A stretch of 64,000 nucleotides of DNA, taken from NCBI GenBank assembly GCA_020847375.1, contig JADLCB010000011.1, positions 124,001-188,000 on the forward strand. The letters run 5' to 3'. The position numbers and the translations under genes are program-made. Below the pieces are notes generated by a model that searched no databases, was not told the origin of the DNA, and worked only from the letters and a program-made list of their open reading frames with translations. The stretch comes from Phycisphaerales bacterium. Lineage in GTDB: Bacteria > Planctomycetota > Phycisphaerae > Tepidisphaerales > Tepidisphaeraceae. Positions 51,370 to 60,903 of this stretch are shown piece by piece (position 1 is the first letter of the stretch; each line of letters opens with the position of its first letter).

Positions 51370-52689
51370 ATGAAAAAAGAGAGATGGATTATCGTTGTCA
51401 TACTGCTGGTGTCGCTGGGACTGCTCGCTGGCTGTGAGCAAAGGAATCTTGCTGCAACGATCGACAAAAACGGCAAACATGATGCTGACGATGAGCACGA
51501 TCACGATGAAAAACATGCCCATGCCCATGGCGCACAAGAACCGGCCCACGATGATGACGCCCACGATGCAGAGATTCAACTCAGCTCCGAAGGGGTGAAA
51601 AAGGCTGGCCTGCAGATTGAGACCGTTGGCCGACACAGACTTGTGGAGGCTATCCTGGCTCCGGCGCGGGTAGCGTTTAACGCCGAGAGCATGGCACATG
51701 TTGGCTCACCGGTGTCTGGTCGAATTTCTGAGATCAAAGTCAGGATTGGCGACAAGGTGGAAAAAGGCGACCCGCTGTTGATCGTGCAAAGTCCTGATCT
51801 GGCGGAAGCGCAAAACGATTATCTGCTCAAACGCATGGCTGCCGAGGCTGCCGGGCCGGTGGCCGAGCTGGCCAAGCTCGCCCATGAGCGCGCCAAAACG
51901 CTCCATCTTGAAAGTCAGGGTATCGCATTGACCGAAGTGCAAAAGCGCGAAGCTGAATATCAAACGGCCTTAGGCGCGCACTTGGCAGCCCAGGCGCAGG
52001 CCACCGCAGCTGCCAATCGATTGCAAATGTACGGAATGAATCAACAAGCGTTGCAAACTCTGGAGCAATCGAGGGAAATTGCGCCATACTACATCATTCA
52101 CGCGCCAATCAGCGGGCAGGTGATTCAGCACCAAGTGACCTTGGGCGAGCTGGTCAACCCTGACCGTCAGGCGCTGCTTGTGCTGGCGGATATGAGCACA
52201 TTGTGGGTATTGGCTGACGTGCCTGAGTCGCGCATGAATAAGGTGGCCCTGGGAGCCAAGGCCCGGGTCAGTGTTCTGGCACTTCCGGGCAAATCTCTCG
52301 ATGGTACGGTCAGCTTCATCGCCGCGGCACTGGACCACAACACCCGCACCATCTCCGTGCGTATCGAAATCAAAGCAAACGATCAAAGGTTAAGTCCGGG
52401 GATGTTCGCACAGGCGTTAATCGTCGAAGCCGGCGGAGAAGAAAATCATGAACCGGTACTGGCCATTCCTGAACAAGCCACGCAACTGATCGCTGGTGAA
52501 CACGTCGTTTTCGTCCCGGTGGAAGGTGAGGAAAACACATTCGCCATACGCCCGGTTGAGGTCGGGCCGGCGGTCGGAAATATGTTGCCGATCATTTCGG
52601 GGCTTGATGAAGGCGAGCACGTTGTGACCGCTGGCAGTTTTATTCTCAAGGCGGAACACGGCAAGGGCACCGCCGGACACGAGCACTAA
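51370..52689 (+). CDS. czcB: heavy-metal RND adaptor (CzcB-like) with His/Asp-rich segment
   Basis: 439 residues, lipoprotein signal with Cys22 (SLGLLAGC). Residues ~36-66 are a His/Asp/Glu-rich stretch (HDADDEHDHDEKHAHAHG) able to bind zinc-like ions. Then lipoyl halves (VGSPVSGRISEIKVRIGDKV and IIHAPISGQVIQHQVTLGEL) around a helical hairpin (about 150-235), and a barrel and membrane-proximal domain. A further His-rich C-terminal end (KGTAGHEH). It overlaps nothing and follows the channel gene by 2 bp. It ferries metal or the channel contact to the pump next door. Confidence 0.94.
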   Translation: MKKERWIIVVILLVSLGLLAGCEQRNLAATIDKNGKHDADDEHDHDEKHAHAHGAQEPAHDDDAHDAEIQLSSEGVKKAGLQIETVGRHRLVEAILAPARVAFNAESMAHVGSPVSGRISEIKVRIGDKVEKGDPLLIVQSPDLAEAQNDYLLKRMAAEAAGPVAELAKLAHERAKTLHLESQGIALTEVQKREAEYQTALGAHLAAQAQATAAANRLQMYGMNQQALQTLEQSREIAPYYIIHAPISGQVIQHQVTLGELVNPDRQALLVLADMSTLWVLADVPESRMNKVALGAKARVSVLALPGKSLDGTVSFIAAALDHNTRTISVRIEIKANDQRLSPGMFAQALIVEAGGEENHEPVLAIPEQATQLIAGEHVVFVPVEGEENTFAIRPVEVGPAVGNMLPIISGLDEGEHVVTAGSFILKAEHGKGTAGHEH

Positions 52690-52707
52690 TTCAAGGAACC
52701 GCAACTC

Positions 52708-55700
52708 ATGCTTGAAGCGATTTTGCGATTTTCAGTTCAACACCGCTGGCTGGTTCTGCTGGGGGCAATCGTGGTGGTGGTTGTCGGGGCGTTCTCGCTG
52801 CGCAATCTGACCATCGACGCCGTACCTGATATCACCAACAATCAGGTGCAGATCAACACATTGTTTCCGGCACTTTCACCGATCGAGGTGGAGAAGCAGA
52901 TCACCTTCACCATTGAAACAGCGCTGACGGGCATTCCTGGGCTGGAATATACGCGATCCTTGTCACGCAACGGTTTTTCGCAGGTGACAGCGGTTTTTCA
53001 TGACAATGTGGATATCTATTTTGCGCGGCAGCAGGTGCTGGAACGATTAAGTCAGGCGCGCGAGAATCTACCGCCCGGCGCCGAGCCACAGATGGGCGCC
53101 ATTACAACCGGGCTGGGCGAAATCTATGTCTGGACGGTGGAATTTACTGATCCTCACGGCAGGGGCACGCCTGCCGCCGATGGTCAGGCAGGTTGGCAAA
53201 GTGATGGCAGCTATCTCACCCCGGAAGGTCAGCAGTTGACGACGGATCTGGAGCGTATCGCCTACTTGCGCGAAGTTCAGGACTGGATTATCCGCCCCCA
53301 GATCAAAGGTGTGGCGGGCGTGGCGGGTATCGACGCGATTGGAGGGTATGTCAAACAGTATCACGTCCAGCCTGATCCAATGAAACTGGTCAGCTATGGG
53401 TTGACATTCCATCACATCATCGAGGCCCTGGAAAAAAACAATACCAGCACCGGTGCCGGTTACATCGAACACAAGGGCGAGTCATACCTTGTTCGCGCTA
53501 CCGGGCGCATTTTCAACAAGAAACAGATTGATGACATTGTGGTCGGTCAATACCGGGGAACGCCCATCCGGGTGCGGGACGTGGCGACGGTCGGAATCGG
53601 GCGCGAGCTGCGCACCGGATCAGCCAGCGAAAACGGCGAAGAAGTCGTGATCGGCACAGCCATGATGCTCATCAAGGCCAACAGCCGCCAGGTCGCCAGT
53701 GACGTTGATGCCCGGATGGCCGAGGTCAATAAGACGCTGCCGCCAGGGATTCGTACACGAACCGTCCTCAACCGGACACAATTGGTCAATGCAACCATTA
53801 ATACGGTGGAGAAGAATCTGGCCGAGGGTGCGATTCTGGTGATCGTGGTGCTCTTTGCCCTGCTGGGTAATTTCCGGGCGGCGTTCATCACAGCGCTGGC
53901 GATTCCCCTGTCCATGCTGATGACAGCGACTGGAATGGTGCAAAGCCGGATCAGCGGCAATCTCATGAGTCTAGGCGCAATCGACTTCGGTCTGATCGTC
54001 GATGGATCGGTCATCATTGTCGAAAACTGTCTGCGCCGTCTGGCGGAAAAACAACATCAGGCCGGGCGCAGGCTTACACTGGCTGAACGACTGGACGAAG
54101 TTCTGGCCGCCAGCAAGGAGATGATCAAGCCTTCGGTTTTTGGTCAGGCGATCATCATTATCGTCTATCTGCCCATCCTGACACTCACCGGCGTGGAGGG
54201 CAAAATGTTCACGCCCATGGCGATTACCGTGGTTTTTGCGCTGGTGGCCGCCTTCATCCTGTCACTCACGTTTATTCCGGCGATGGTGGCTCTGGGGATC
54301 ACCGGCAAGGTCAAGGAGAAGGAAAATGTGCTCGTGCAGGCGATCAAGCGGGCCTATGCGCCGACGCTGCGCTGGGCGGTTCGCCTGCGCTACGTGACCG
54401 TGGGCGCGGGTGTGTTTGCCTTTGCGCTGTCACTGCTGGTTTTCATGCAACTGGGTCAGGAGTTCATCCCTACGCTGGATGAGGAGAACATCGCCATGCA
54501 GGCGATCCGCATTCCCAGTACAAGCCTGAGTCAATCCACCCAGATGCAGTTCGAGGTTGAAAAGACGCTGAGCCAGTTTCCCGAAGTTGCCATTGTCTAT
54601 TCCAAGACGGGAACGGCGGAAATGGCGGCTGATCCAATGCCGCCCAGCATCTCCGACACTTTTGTTATTCTCAAACCGCAGCACGACTGGCCCAATCCGC
54701 GTGGGACCAAACAGCAATTGCTGGAACGTATGGAAAAAGCCGTGGCCTATCTGCCGGGCAACAGCTACGAATGGACCCAGCCAATCCAGATGCGGTTCAA
54801 TGAGTTGATCGCCGGCATTCGCAGCGATGTGGCTGTGAAACTCTATGGCGATGATTTCGCCAAGCTCACGCCGACCGCCGACGCCATTGCACAGGTGCTG
54901 CAAAGCATCGCAGGAGCAGCCGATGTAAAGGTTGAACAAACCGAAGGTCTGCCGGTGATGAACGTGGAGATCGACCCAGCCATAATCGCCCGTTACGGCT
55001 TGAACGTGGCTGACGTGCAGGACGTGATTGCCGTTGCCATCGGCGGACGCCAGGCCGGGCTTGTCTTTGAAGGCGATCGGCGGTTTGATCTGGTGGTTCG
55101 TTTGCCCGAGGAGATTCGTGGTGATATTGGCGTGCTCCAGCATTTGCCCATTCCGCTGCCACAGGCAGAGGGTGAGTCTGCCCAACTCGCCGTAGCGGGG
55201 CACGTGGCAGGCATTGATGAAAACGACACTCGAAGGATTGGATTTGTCCCGCTGGGTTCTGTTGCCAGGATCGAGGTCGTTGAAGGCACGAACCAGATCA
55301 GCCGCGAAAATGGCAAGCGGCGCGTGGTCGTTCAAGCCAACGTCCGTGGCCGCGATATCGGCTCGTTCGTGGCCGAGGCTCAACAGAAGCTCGCCAGCCA
55401 AGTCGCGATTCCGGCGGGATATTGGATTGACTGGGGCGGGCAGTTTGAAAATCTGATGGCTGCCCGTCAACGACTGCTCATCGTGGTACCCATCTGCTTT
55501 TTCATGATCTTCCTGCTGCTGTTCAGCACGTTTAATTCGGTCAAGCACGCCATGATCGTCTTCACGGGTGTCCCGCTGGCGCTTACCGGTGGCATCCTTG
55601 CCCTATGGTTGCGGGCAATGCCATTCTCCATTTCCGCTGGCATCGGTTTTATCGCGTTATCGGGAGTGGCCGTGCTTAATGGGCTGGTCATGATTACGTT

Positions 55701-55989
55701 TATCAATCAGTTGCGCAGCCAGGGTGTTGCGCTGGATGAGGCGATTCAACGCGGCGCTTTGACGCGATTGCGCCCGGTGTTGATGACGGCGCTGGTTGCC
55801 TCGCTGGGGTTCGTGCCCATGGCACTGGCGACCGGAACCGGCGCTGAAGTGCAGCGGCCGCTGGCGACCGTGGTCATTGGCGGTCTGATCTCCAGCACCT
55901 TGCTGACGCTGGTACTTTTGCCGGCGTTGTATCGATTGTGGCACCGATCCGAAGCAGTCAACCTGAAAACGGAGGCGATTGTCACCTGA
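52708..55989 (+). CDS. czcA: heavy-metal efflux RND pump (CzcA type, HME family)
   Basis: 1093 residues, 12 membrane segments. The opening (MLEAILRFSVQHRWLVLLG, then PDITNNQVQINT) is that of HME pumps. The transmembrane signature reads DFGLIVDGSVIIVEN with Asp426 and Asp432, which in the HME classification is the Co/Zn/Cd (CzcA) pattern and differs from that of copper/silver CusA. GAIDFGLIVDG and the closing RLRPVLMTALVASLGFVPMALATG are standard. 18 bp behind czcB. It exports divalent metal from the periplasm or cytoplasm through the CBA complex. Actual ions are inferred. Confidence 0.95.
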   Translation: MLEAILRFSVQHRWLVLLGAIVVVVVGAFSLRNLTIDAVPDITNNQVQINTLFPALSPIEVEKQITFTIETALTGIPGLEYTRSLSRNGFSQVTAVFHDNVDIYFARQQVLERLSQARENLPPGAEPQMGAITTGLGEIYVWTVEFTDPHGRGTPAADGQAGWQSDGSYLTPEGQQLTTDLERIAYLREVQDWIIRPQIKGVAGVAGIDAIGGYVKQYHVQPDPMKLVSYGLTFHHIIEALEKNNTSTGAGYIEHKGESYLVRATGRIFNKKQIDDIVVGQYRGTPIRVRDVATVGIGRELRTGSASENGEEVVIGTAMMLIKANSRQVASDVDARMAEVNKTLPPGIRTRTVLNRTQLVNATINTVEKNLAEGAILVIVVLFALLGNFRAAFITALAIPLSMLMTATGMVQSRISGNLMSLGAIDFGLIVDGSVIIVENCLRRLAEKQHQAGRRLTLAERLDEVLAASKEMIKPSVFGQAIIIIVYLPILTLTGVEGKMFTPMAITVVFALVAAFILSLTFIPAMVALGITGKVKEKENVLVQAIKRAYAPTLRWAVRLRYVTVGAGVFAFALSLLVFMQLGQEFIPTLDEENIAMQAIRIPSTSLSQSTQMQFEVEKTLSQFPEVAIVYSKTGTAEMAADPMPPSISDTFVILKPQHDWPNPRGTKQQLLERMEKAVAYLPGNSYEWTQPIQMRFNELIAGIRSDVAVKLYGDDFAKLTPTADAIAQVLQSIAGAADVKVEQTEGLPVMNVEIDPAIIARYGLNVADVQDVIAVAIGGRQAGLVFEGDRRFDLVVRLPEEIRGDIGVLQHLPIPLPQAEGESAQLAVAGHVAGIDENDTRRIGFVPLGSVARIEVVEGTNQISRENGKRRVVVQANVRGRDIGSFVAEAQQKLASQVAIPAGYWIDWGGQFENLMAARQRLLIVVPICFFMIFLLLFSTFNSVKHAMIVFTGVPLALTGGILALWLRAMPFSISAGIGFIALSGVAVLNGLVMITFINQLRSQGVALDEAIQRGALTRLRPVLMTALVASLGFVPMALATGTGAEVQRPLATVVIGGLISSTLLTLVLLPALYRLWHRSEAVNLKTEAIVT

Positions 55990-56100
55990 GAATCCGTGCT
56001 ACGGGCAGGGAACGAAAAAGCACCGGATCGCAGCGCTGATCAAGTGCCTCTGGTCGTTTGGCACTATTGATATCCTTACGTGTTGCAACAATTTCTGGAG

Positions 56101-57273
56101 TCAGGAGTCAGGCTCGATGCGGGCGCGGTGGATGGACGACTTGCCGAAGCGGCCATTGATTTTGTCCACCACATGATCGATCCGGCTTTGGCGCTGGTTG
56201 GTCTGCTGGTCAAACAAGCCCAGTTGACCACCGCCACTGACCAGGCTGGCCGCGGTAATGCCAATCAGACGCACGGGCTGAAACGATTGCCTGGCCCAGG
56301 TGTCAAACAAGTTCAGGGCGGCCTTCCAGATGGTGTCGGTGGAATCGGTGGCAGTCTCCAATGCAGTTGAGCGGGAGATTGTCTTGAAATCATCGAAGCG
56401 CAACTTCAACCGGACGCTTTGCGCTTTAAGCCCGGAACGCCGCAGCCGCCAGGTTACATTTTCCACCTGTTCCAACAGCAGGGAACGCATGATCTGCGCC
56501 TCAATCGCATTCTGACTGAACGTATGTTCGTGGCTGATACTGCGGGCCTGCTCGTCGGGCGTAACCGGCCGATCATCAATTCCCAAAGTCAGATTATGTA
56601 ACCGCTGACCATCGATTCCGAAGTGCCCGACAAACCAATCCAGCGGCATACGGCGCAGATCGGCAATGCTTCGCAGGTTGATCGCTTCCAATTTGGCGGT
56701 TGTTCGCGGGCCGATACCCCAGATACGGCTGATGGGTAAAGGGCACAGAACCGTATCAATATCCGACGTATTGATCACCATCAGGCTATCCGGCTTTTTC
56801 AGATCGGATGCGAGTTTAGCCAGGAACTTATTGGGAGCGATACCGACCGATGCCGTCAACTGCAGCTCATTCTTAATCCGCTGGCGAATGGCAGCACCAA
56901 TGGTAGGCCCATCGCCCAGCAGGCGCTGGCTGGCGGTTAAATCGACATAGGCTTCGTCGATACTCACGGGTTCGACCAGCGGGCTGAAGTCGCACAGGAT
57001 GGCCAGCATCTGCTTGGACAACTCGCGATAGCGCCAGCCGCGCATCGGTACAACAATCGCCTGCGGGCACAATCGTCGCGCCACCGCCATGGGCATGGCG
57101 GATCGGCAACCGAAGGGGCGGGCCTCATAGCTGGCTGTGGTGACGACGCTGCGCGGGCCGTCATGACCGACCAGAATCGGTTTGTCACGCAGCCCCGGAT
57201 TATCCAATTGCTCGACCGATGCGAAAAACGCATCCATGTCGATATGGGCAATAACACGATCGGGGCTGGCCAT
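56101..57273 (-). CDS. dinB: DNA polymerase IV
   Basis: Y-family translesion polymerase of 390 residues. Palm carboxylates: Asp12 in HIDMDAFFASVEQ and the Asp-Glu pair in VSIDEAYVD. VTTASYEARPFGCRSAMPM and IAPNKFLAKLASDLKKP are typical, as are the helix-hairpin-helix (ISRIWGIGPRTTAKLEAI) and the little-finger domain. The C-terminal QLGLF is a sliding-clamp-binding motif. The ATG at 57273 starts the conserved part; an upstream frame to 57348 adds 25 residues that do not fit. Divergent from hisF with about 93 bp between the start codons. Confidence 0.95.
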   Translation of the reverse strand: MASPDRVIAHIDMDAFFASVEQLDNPGLRDKPILVGHDGPRSVVTTASYEARPFGCRSAMPMAVARRLCPQAIVVPMRGWRYRELSKQMLAILCDFSPLVEPVSIDEAYVDLTASQRLLGDGPTIGAAIRQRIKNELQLTASVGIAPNKFLAKLASDLKKPDSLMVINTSDIDTVLCPLPISRIWGIGPRTTAKLEAINLRSIADLRRMPLDWFVGHFGIDGQRLHNLTLGIDDRPVTPDEQARSISHEHTFSQNAIEAQIMRSLLLEQVENVTWRLRRSGLKAQSVRLKLRFDDFKTISRSTALETATDSTDTIWKAALNLFDTWARQSFQPVRLIGITAASLVSGGGQLGLFDQQTNQRQSRIDHVVDKINGRFGKSSIHRARIEPDS

Positions 57274-57366
57274 CGGACGTATTTTACCATCAAAATCGTC
57301 TGATGGTTTGCTACCGCAATTGGACAGGGTTGGTGAAGCTGCAAACATTGCCTAGAATGGCCTGTC

Positions 57367-58137
57367 ATGCTTACCAAACGCATTATTCCGTGTCTGGATG
57401 TTGATAAGGGGCGCGTGGTCAAAGGGGTTAAATTTTTTGATCATGTCGATGCCGGAGATCCCGTCGAGCAGGCTCGGCGTTATCAGGCTGACGGGGCGGA
57501 TGAATTGGTGTTTTATGACATCAGTGCCAGCCATGAGGGACGCAAAATCATGGCGGATCTTGTGCGCCAGGTGGCGGATAATGTCTTCATGCCGCTGACG
57601 GTGGGCGGGGGGATCCGCACGCTGGATGATGCCACCCGGCTGATCCAGGCTGGGGCGGAGAAAGTCAGCGTCAACAGTGCTGCGGTTAAACGTCCTGAGT
57701 TGATTGCCGAAATTGCGCAGAAATTCGGAAGCTGCGCAACGGTACTCGGACTGGATGCCAACCGTGTGATGATTGATGGGGTGGAAAAGTGGCGCGTTTT
57801 TGTCAATGGCGGGCGCGTTGATACCGGTGTTGATGTGATGAGCTGGGCCAAACAGGCGCAGGAGCTGGGAGCGGGGGAAATTGTGCTGAATGTCATGAAT
57901 GCGGATGGTACGACGGCGGGTTATGACATTGAAATGACGGCTGCTGTGAGTGATGCGGTAAGCATTCCGGTGGTCGCCAGTGGCGGGGCGGGTTCACCGC
58001 AGCACATGCTGCGCGTGCTGAAGGAGGGAAAAGCAGATGCGGCGCTGGCGGCATCGATCTTCCATTTCAACCAGTACACAGTTCAGCAAGTCAAACAATA
58101 TCTGCACGAGCATGGTGTTGCAGTCCGCCTGAGTTGA
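57367..58137 (+). CDS. hisF: imidazole glycerol phosphate synthase cyclase subunit
   Basis: 256-residue TIM barrel; joins the HisH glutaminase to make IGP and AICAR in histidine synthesis. Catalytic Asp11 (IIPCLDVDKGRVVKG) and Asp130 (LGLDANRV) are both present, and both phosphate sites are seen (TVGGGIRTLDDA; VVASGGAGSP). The loop that usually reads Asp-x-Asp-Gly-Thr reads NADGTTAGYD, with Asn for the first Asp. Isolated from other his genes. Weak ribosome binding site. Confidence 0.96.
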   Translation: MLTKRIIPCLDVDKGRVVKGVKFFDHVDAGDPVEQARRYQADGADELVFYDISASHEGRKIMADLVRQVADNVFMPLTVGGGIRTLDDATRLIQAGAEKVSVNSAAVKRPELIAEIAQKFGSCATVLGLDANRVMIDGVEKWRVFVNGGRVDTGVDVMSWAKQAQELGAGEIVLNVMNADGTTAGYDIEMTAAVSDAVSIPVVASGGAGSPQHMLRVLKEGKADAALAASIFHFNQYTVQQVKQYLHEHGVAVRLS

Positions 58138-58194
58138 GACGCAATAGAAATCAGCCAAGTGGTTCAGCCCGGCGGCCGTGGCACTGAAGCGGAT

Positions 58195-58965
58195 TTACTC
58201 GATGCGCCCGCCTTGTTTGGCGCGATTGATGGCTTGGATGATCGTCTGGTAGACCTGGCGCGGGCGGGCAATGGTCTGCCACAGGCCGATGGGTGATTCT
58301 TCCTTCAGAGGAATGATTTCCAACGTACCCAGCCCCAGCAATCGCTCGCGCGTAGTGGTAACACGGCGCACGCGCGCCACCTGGCGCAGGGCGCAGTCGA
58401 AGATATCAACCGCAAAAACACCCTGCAGTCGCAAAATGCGCAAATCAGTCAAAACATAGTAACGCGCCATCCACTGCATTGCGCCGACCATCAGGCGGCC
58501 GGAAATGAGAATCATGCCGGTCCAGGTGATGTAAAAGGGTGTGCGCGGTGGCAGCAACTGGCGGTAAACCTGAGCGGCAATCATCACGATCAATGTCGCC
58601 GCGATAAAGCGCAACGAGTGCAGCACAATGAACCACCACGAAGGTTTGATCAGCAAAATCACGATTTCGCCGTCGTGCAGAATATGGCGGGTGAGCAGGG
58701 CTGCCAGCGAGCTGGGCGCGGTTTCATCAGCGGGAAGGGCGGTGGCGCCCGATTCGCTGGAGCAGACCGGAGCGGACTTTTTACGCACCAGATCAAGCGG
58801 CTGACGCAACCAGCCAGGCCACCGCATCAGTTTGTTACGCCAGCTCATCATACCGTCATATGATACGCACGAGTCCGGCAGATCAACAACCCGCAATGAA
58901 ATCCGCCGGGGTATCACGACTGGATCGGCAGGTTCGTTATCGCGAAGTTCGCAGTTTAGATTCAT
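58195..58965 (-). CDS. membrane protein with bacterial PH (YdbS/DUF304) domain
   Basis: Two adjacent membrane helices (about 125-145 and 150-170: WWFIVLHSLRFIAATLIVMI and FYITWTGMILISG) are followed by a bacterial PH-like domain (YYVLTDLRILRLQGVFAVDI, VRRVTTTRERLLGLGTLEII). This is the YdbS-type bPH2 arrangement; function in the family is poorly known. The full frame of 256 residues overlaps hpt by 29 bp; shorter starts at 58851/58848 would avoid this. It ends 57 bp short of hisF's stop region (convergent). Confidence 0.75.
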   Translation of the reverse strand: MNLNCELRDNEPADPVVIPRRISLRVVDLPDSCVSYDGMMSWRNKLMRWPGWLRQPLDLVRKKSAPVCSSESGATALPADETAPSSLAALLTRHILHDGEIVILLIKPSWWFIVLHSLRFIAATLIVMIAAQVYRQLLPPRTPFYITWTGMILISGRLMVGAMQWMARYYVLTDLRILRLQGVFAVDIFDCALRQVARVRRVTTTRERLLGLGTLEIIPLKEESPIGLWQTIARPRQVYQTIIQAINRAKQGGRIE

Positions 58966-59518
58966 TCGCGCGGCATTTTAGGTCAAAAACACGGGGTTTC
59001 AGCGCGACAATATCGGGAAGATTGCGGTAGTCGTCGTTGTGGTCCAAACCATAGCCGACGACAAATTCATCGGGAATGTCAAAACCGATGTAGTCGGCAG
59101 AGATGGCGGGTTGTGGCTGGCGATCCTTACGCAGCAGCACGCAGCTACGCACGACAGCAGCGCCGTGCTGATAGAGCAGCGGTACGGCCGCCTGTAGTGT
59201 GTTGCCGCTGTCAATAATATCATCAACGACCAGCACTTTGCGGCCTTTAACGTGCCCCAGATGCTGATCGAGAATCGTCACGCCTTGGCTTTTAGTCGTT
59301 GCGCCGGGATAACTGCTGATCGTAAGCAGCCCGATCTTCATGGGGATGGGCATGTGGCGGATCAGATCGGCACAGAAAATCATCGCGCCGGTCAGAATTG
59401 GCACGATCGTAAGCTGGCCATCGCCGGCGTAATCAGTGGTAATCTGGTGAGCCATCTGAACCACGCGGTGCGCGATTTGCTGCTGACTGATGAGGATGTG
59501 GTCAATATCGTCGTGCAT
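58937..59518 (-). CDS. hpt: hypoxanthine phosphoribosyltransferase
   Basis: 193 residues. Purine salvage: joins hypoxanthine or guanine to PRPP. The PRPP-binding loop VLVVDDIIDSGNTL is exact; PILTGAMIFCADLIRHM, ISSYPGATTKSQG and the base-contacting FVVGYGLDHNDDYRNLP are all present. It overlaps the downstream PH-domain gene by 29 bp if that gene starts at 58965. No close ribosome binding site was found before the ATG at 59518. Confidence 0.94.
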   Translation of the reverse strand: MHDDIDHILISQQQIAHRVVQMAHQITTDYAGDGQLTIVPILTGAMIFCADLIRHMPIPMKIGLLTISSYPGATTKSQGVTILDQHLGHVKGRKVLVVDDIIDSGNTLQAAVPLLYQHGAAVVRSCVLLRKDRQPQPAISADYIGFDIPDEFVVGYGLDHNDDYRNLPDIVALKPRVFDLKCRANESKLRTSR

Positions 59519-59683
59519 GTCGGGATGTAACTCGACTGGCGTCTATTTGATCTTATCGGCATCTTCGCCGCCGGTGTAAATATTACTGGCTGATATTGAA
59601 TGCGCCGATGACACCGGCAGGGCAAATACGGGCGCTACAGGCGGAAGATGCACAATTTTATCTGAAGCGGCTATGATTGGGGT

Positions 59684-60844
59684 ATGCTCAGTATGGAATC
59701 ACTTATCGGCAACACGCAGGCATTTCCCATTCTTCAGCACTGGAATTTTTTTAATCATGCCGGTGTGGCGCCCTGCACGCAGGCAGCAGCGACCGCGATG
59801 AAAAAGTTTTGTGATGAGCTGCGCGAAGGCGCTTACCTGGGAACACGCTGGTACGCCGATTTGGAGGCGTTTCGTCAACTGGCCGCCAAGTTGATCAATG
59901 CCTCGGCGGGTGAGATTTCATTCATCAAAAATACCAGCGAGGGTCTGTGTACCGTAGCCAAGGGAATCGATTGGCAGCACGGCGACCGGATCATCACAAC
60001 CAATGTCGAGTATCCAGCCAACATTTATCCCTGGATGGAGGCTGCCAAACGCCATGGCTGTGAGCTGGTCATGGTGGAGGAAATCGCCAATGCCAAGGGG
60101 CAGCGCGAAGTTCCGTTGCAGCGTATTCTGGATGAAATCAAACATCCCAGAACCCGGCTGGTGACGTTATCACATGTGGAATTTGCCAGCGGCCAGCGCC
60201 ATGATCTGGTTACGATTGGTCAGACCTGCCGCCAGTATGGCAAGTTGCTGTGTGTGGATGCAATTCAGTCACTGGGAATCCTGCCGGTTGATGTGCAGGC
60301 GATGAATATCGACTATCTGGCAGCCGACGGGCACAAGTGGTTGCTCGGCCCGGAAGGGGCGGGTGTGTTTTATGTGCGCCAAGCCTTGCAGGATCATACC
60401 CAGCCGCTGGCGGTGGGGTGGATGAATGTCATCAATGCCGAGGAATTCGGCCATTACGATTACACCCTGCGTCAGGATGCCCGCCGCTATGAATGTGGCA
60501 GCCACAATGTCATGGGCCTGCTGGGTTTGAAAGCGTCAACCGAATTGCTGATGCAAGTCGGCACTGAGGCTATTTCCGCGCGGCTGGAAACGCTGACCAG
60601 CCGCCTGATTGCCGGCCTGGAGGCCAAGGGATACCAGATTATTTCGCCACGTTGCCCCGGGCAATTCAGCGGTAGTGTCAGTTTTACCAGCGCGGTGCAT
60701 CCACAGGGGGCACTGGTTAATCAGCTGCGCAAGGAGCATCGCACCGAAATCGCCCTGCGTGAAGGGCGTCTACGTGTCAGCCCGCATTTTTACAACACCG
60801 AGGCACAGATCGATGCGCTGCTGGCACTTTTGCCGGCGCATTGA
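59684..60844 (+). CDS. class V aminotransferase / cysteine desulfurase-like PLP enzyme
   Basis: 386 residues, fold-type I PLP enzyme. The Schiff-base lysine is Lys218 in AADGHKWLLGPEG; the cofactor Asp lies in LLCVDAIQSLG. FFNHAGVAPC and FIKNTSEGLCTVAKG are characteristic of the isopenicillin N epimerase/CsdA-like branch. The closing LREGRLRVSPHFYNTEAQID also fits. The reaction cannot be named (transamination, desulfuration or lysis are all possible). Start is ATG 59684 or 59693. Stands alone between divergent hpt and convergent secreted-protein genes. Confidence 0.88.
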   Translation: MLSMESLIGNTQAFPILQHWNFFNHAGVAPCTQAAATAMKKFCDELREGAYLGTRWYADLEAFRQLAAKLINASAGEISFIKNTSEGLCTVAKGIDWQHGDRIITTNVEYPANIYPWMEAAKRHGCELVMVEEIANAKGQREVPLQRILDEIKHPRTRLVTLSHVEFASGQRHDLVTIGQTCRQYGKLLCVDAIQSLGILPVDVQAMNIDYLAADGHKWLLGPEGAGVFYVRQALQDHTQPLAVGWMNVINAEEFGHYDYTLRQDARRYECGSHNVMGLLGLKASTELLMQVGTEAISARLETLTSRLIAGLEAKGYQIISPRCPGQFSGSVSFTSAVHPQGALVNQLRKEHRTEIALREGRLRVSPHFYNTEAQIDALLALLPAH

Positions 60845-60903
60845 TCAAAGTGGAGCTGGAGCAGATGAGACAAACGCCGGGAGCAATGAGATCGCTCCAA
60901 GAG

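Noticed and set aside
54430-55548. 372-codon open frame antisense to czcA
   Set aside because: Lies wholly within a well-supported pump gene; codon shadow of a GC-rich gene with no motif or ribosome binding site.
52708-55989. Calling the metal pump CusA (copper/silver)
   Set aside because: The transmembrane signature DFGLIVDG is that of Co/Zn/Cd pumps, and no methionine-rich adaptor or CusF is present.
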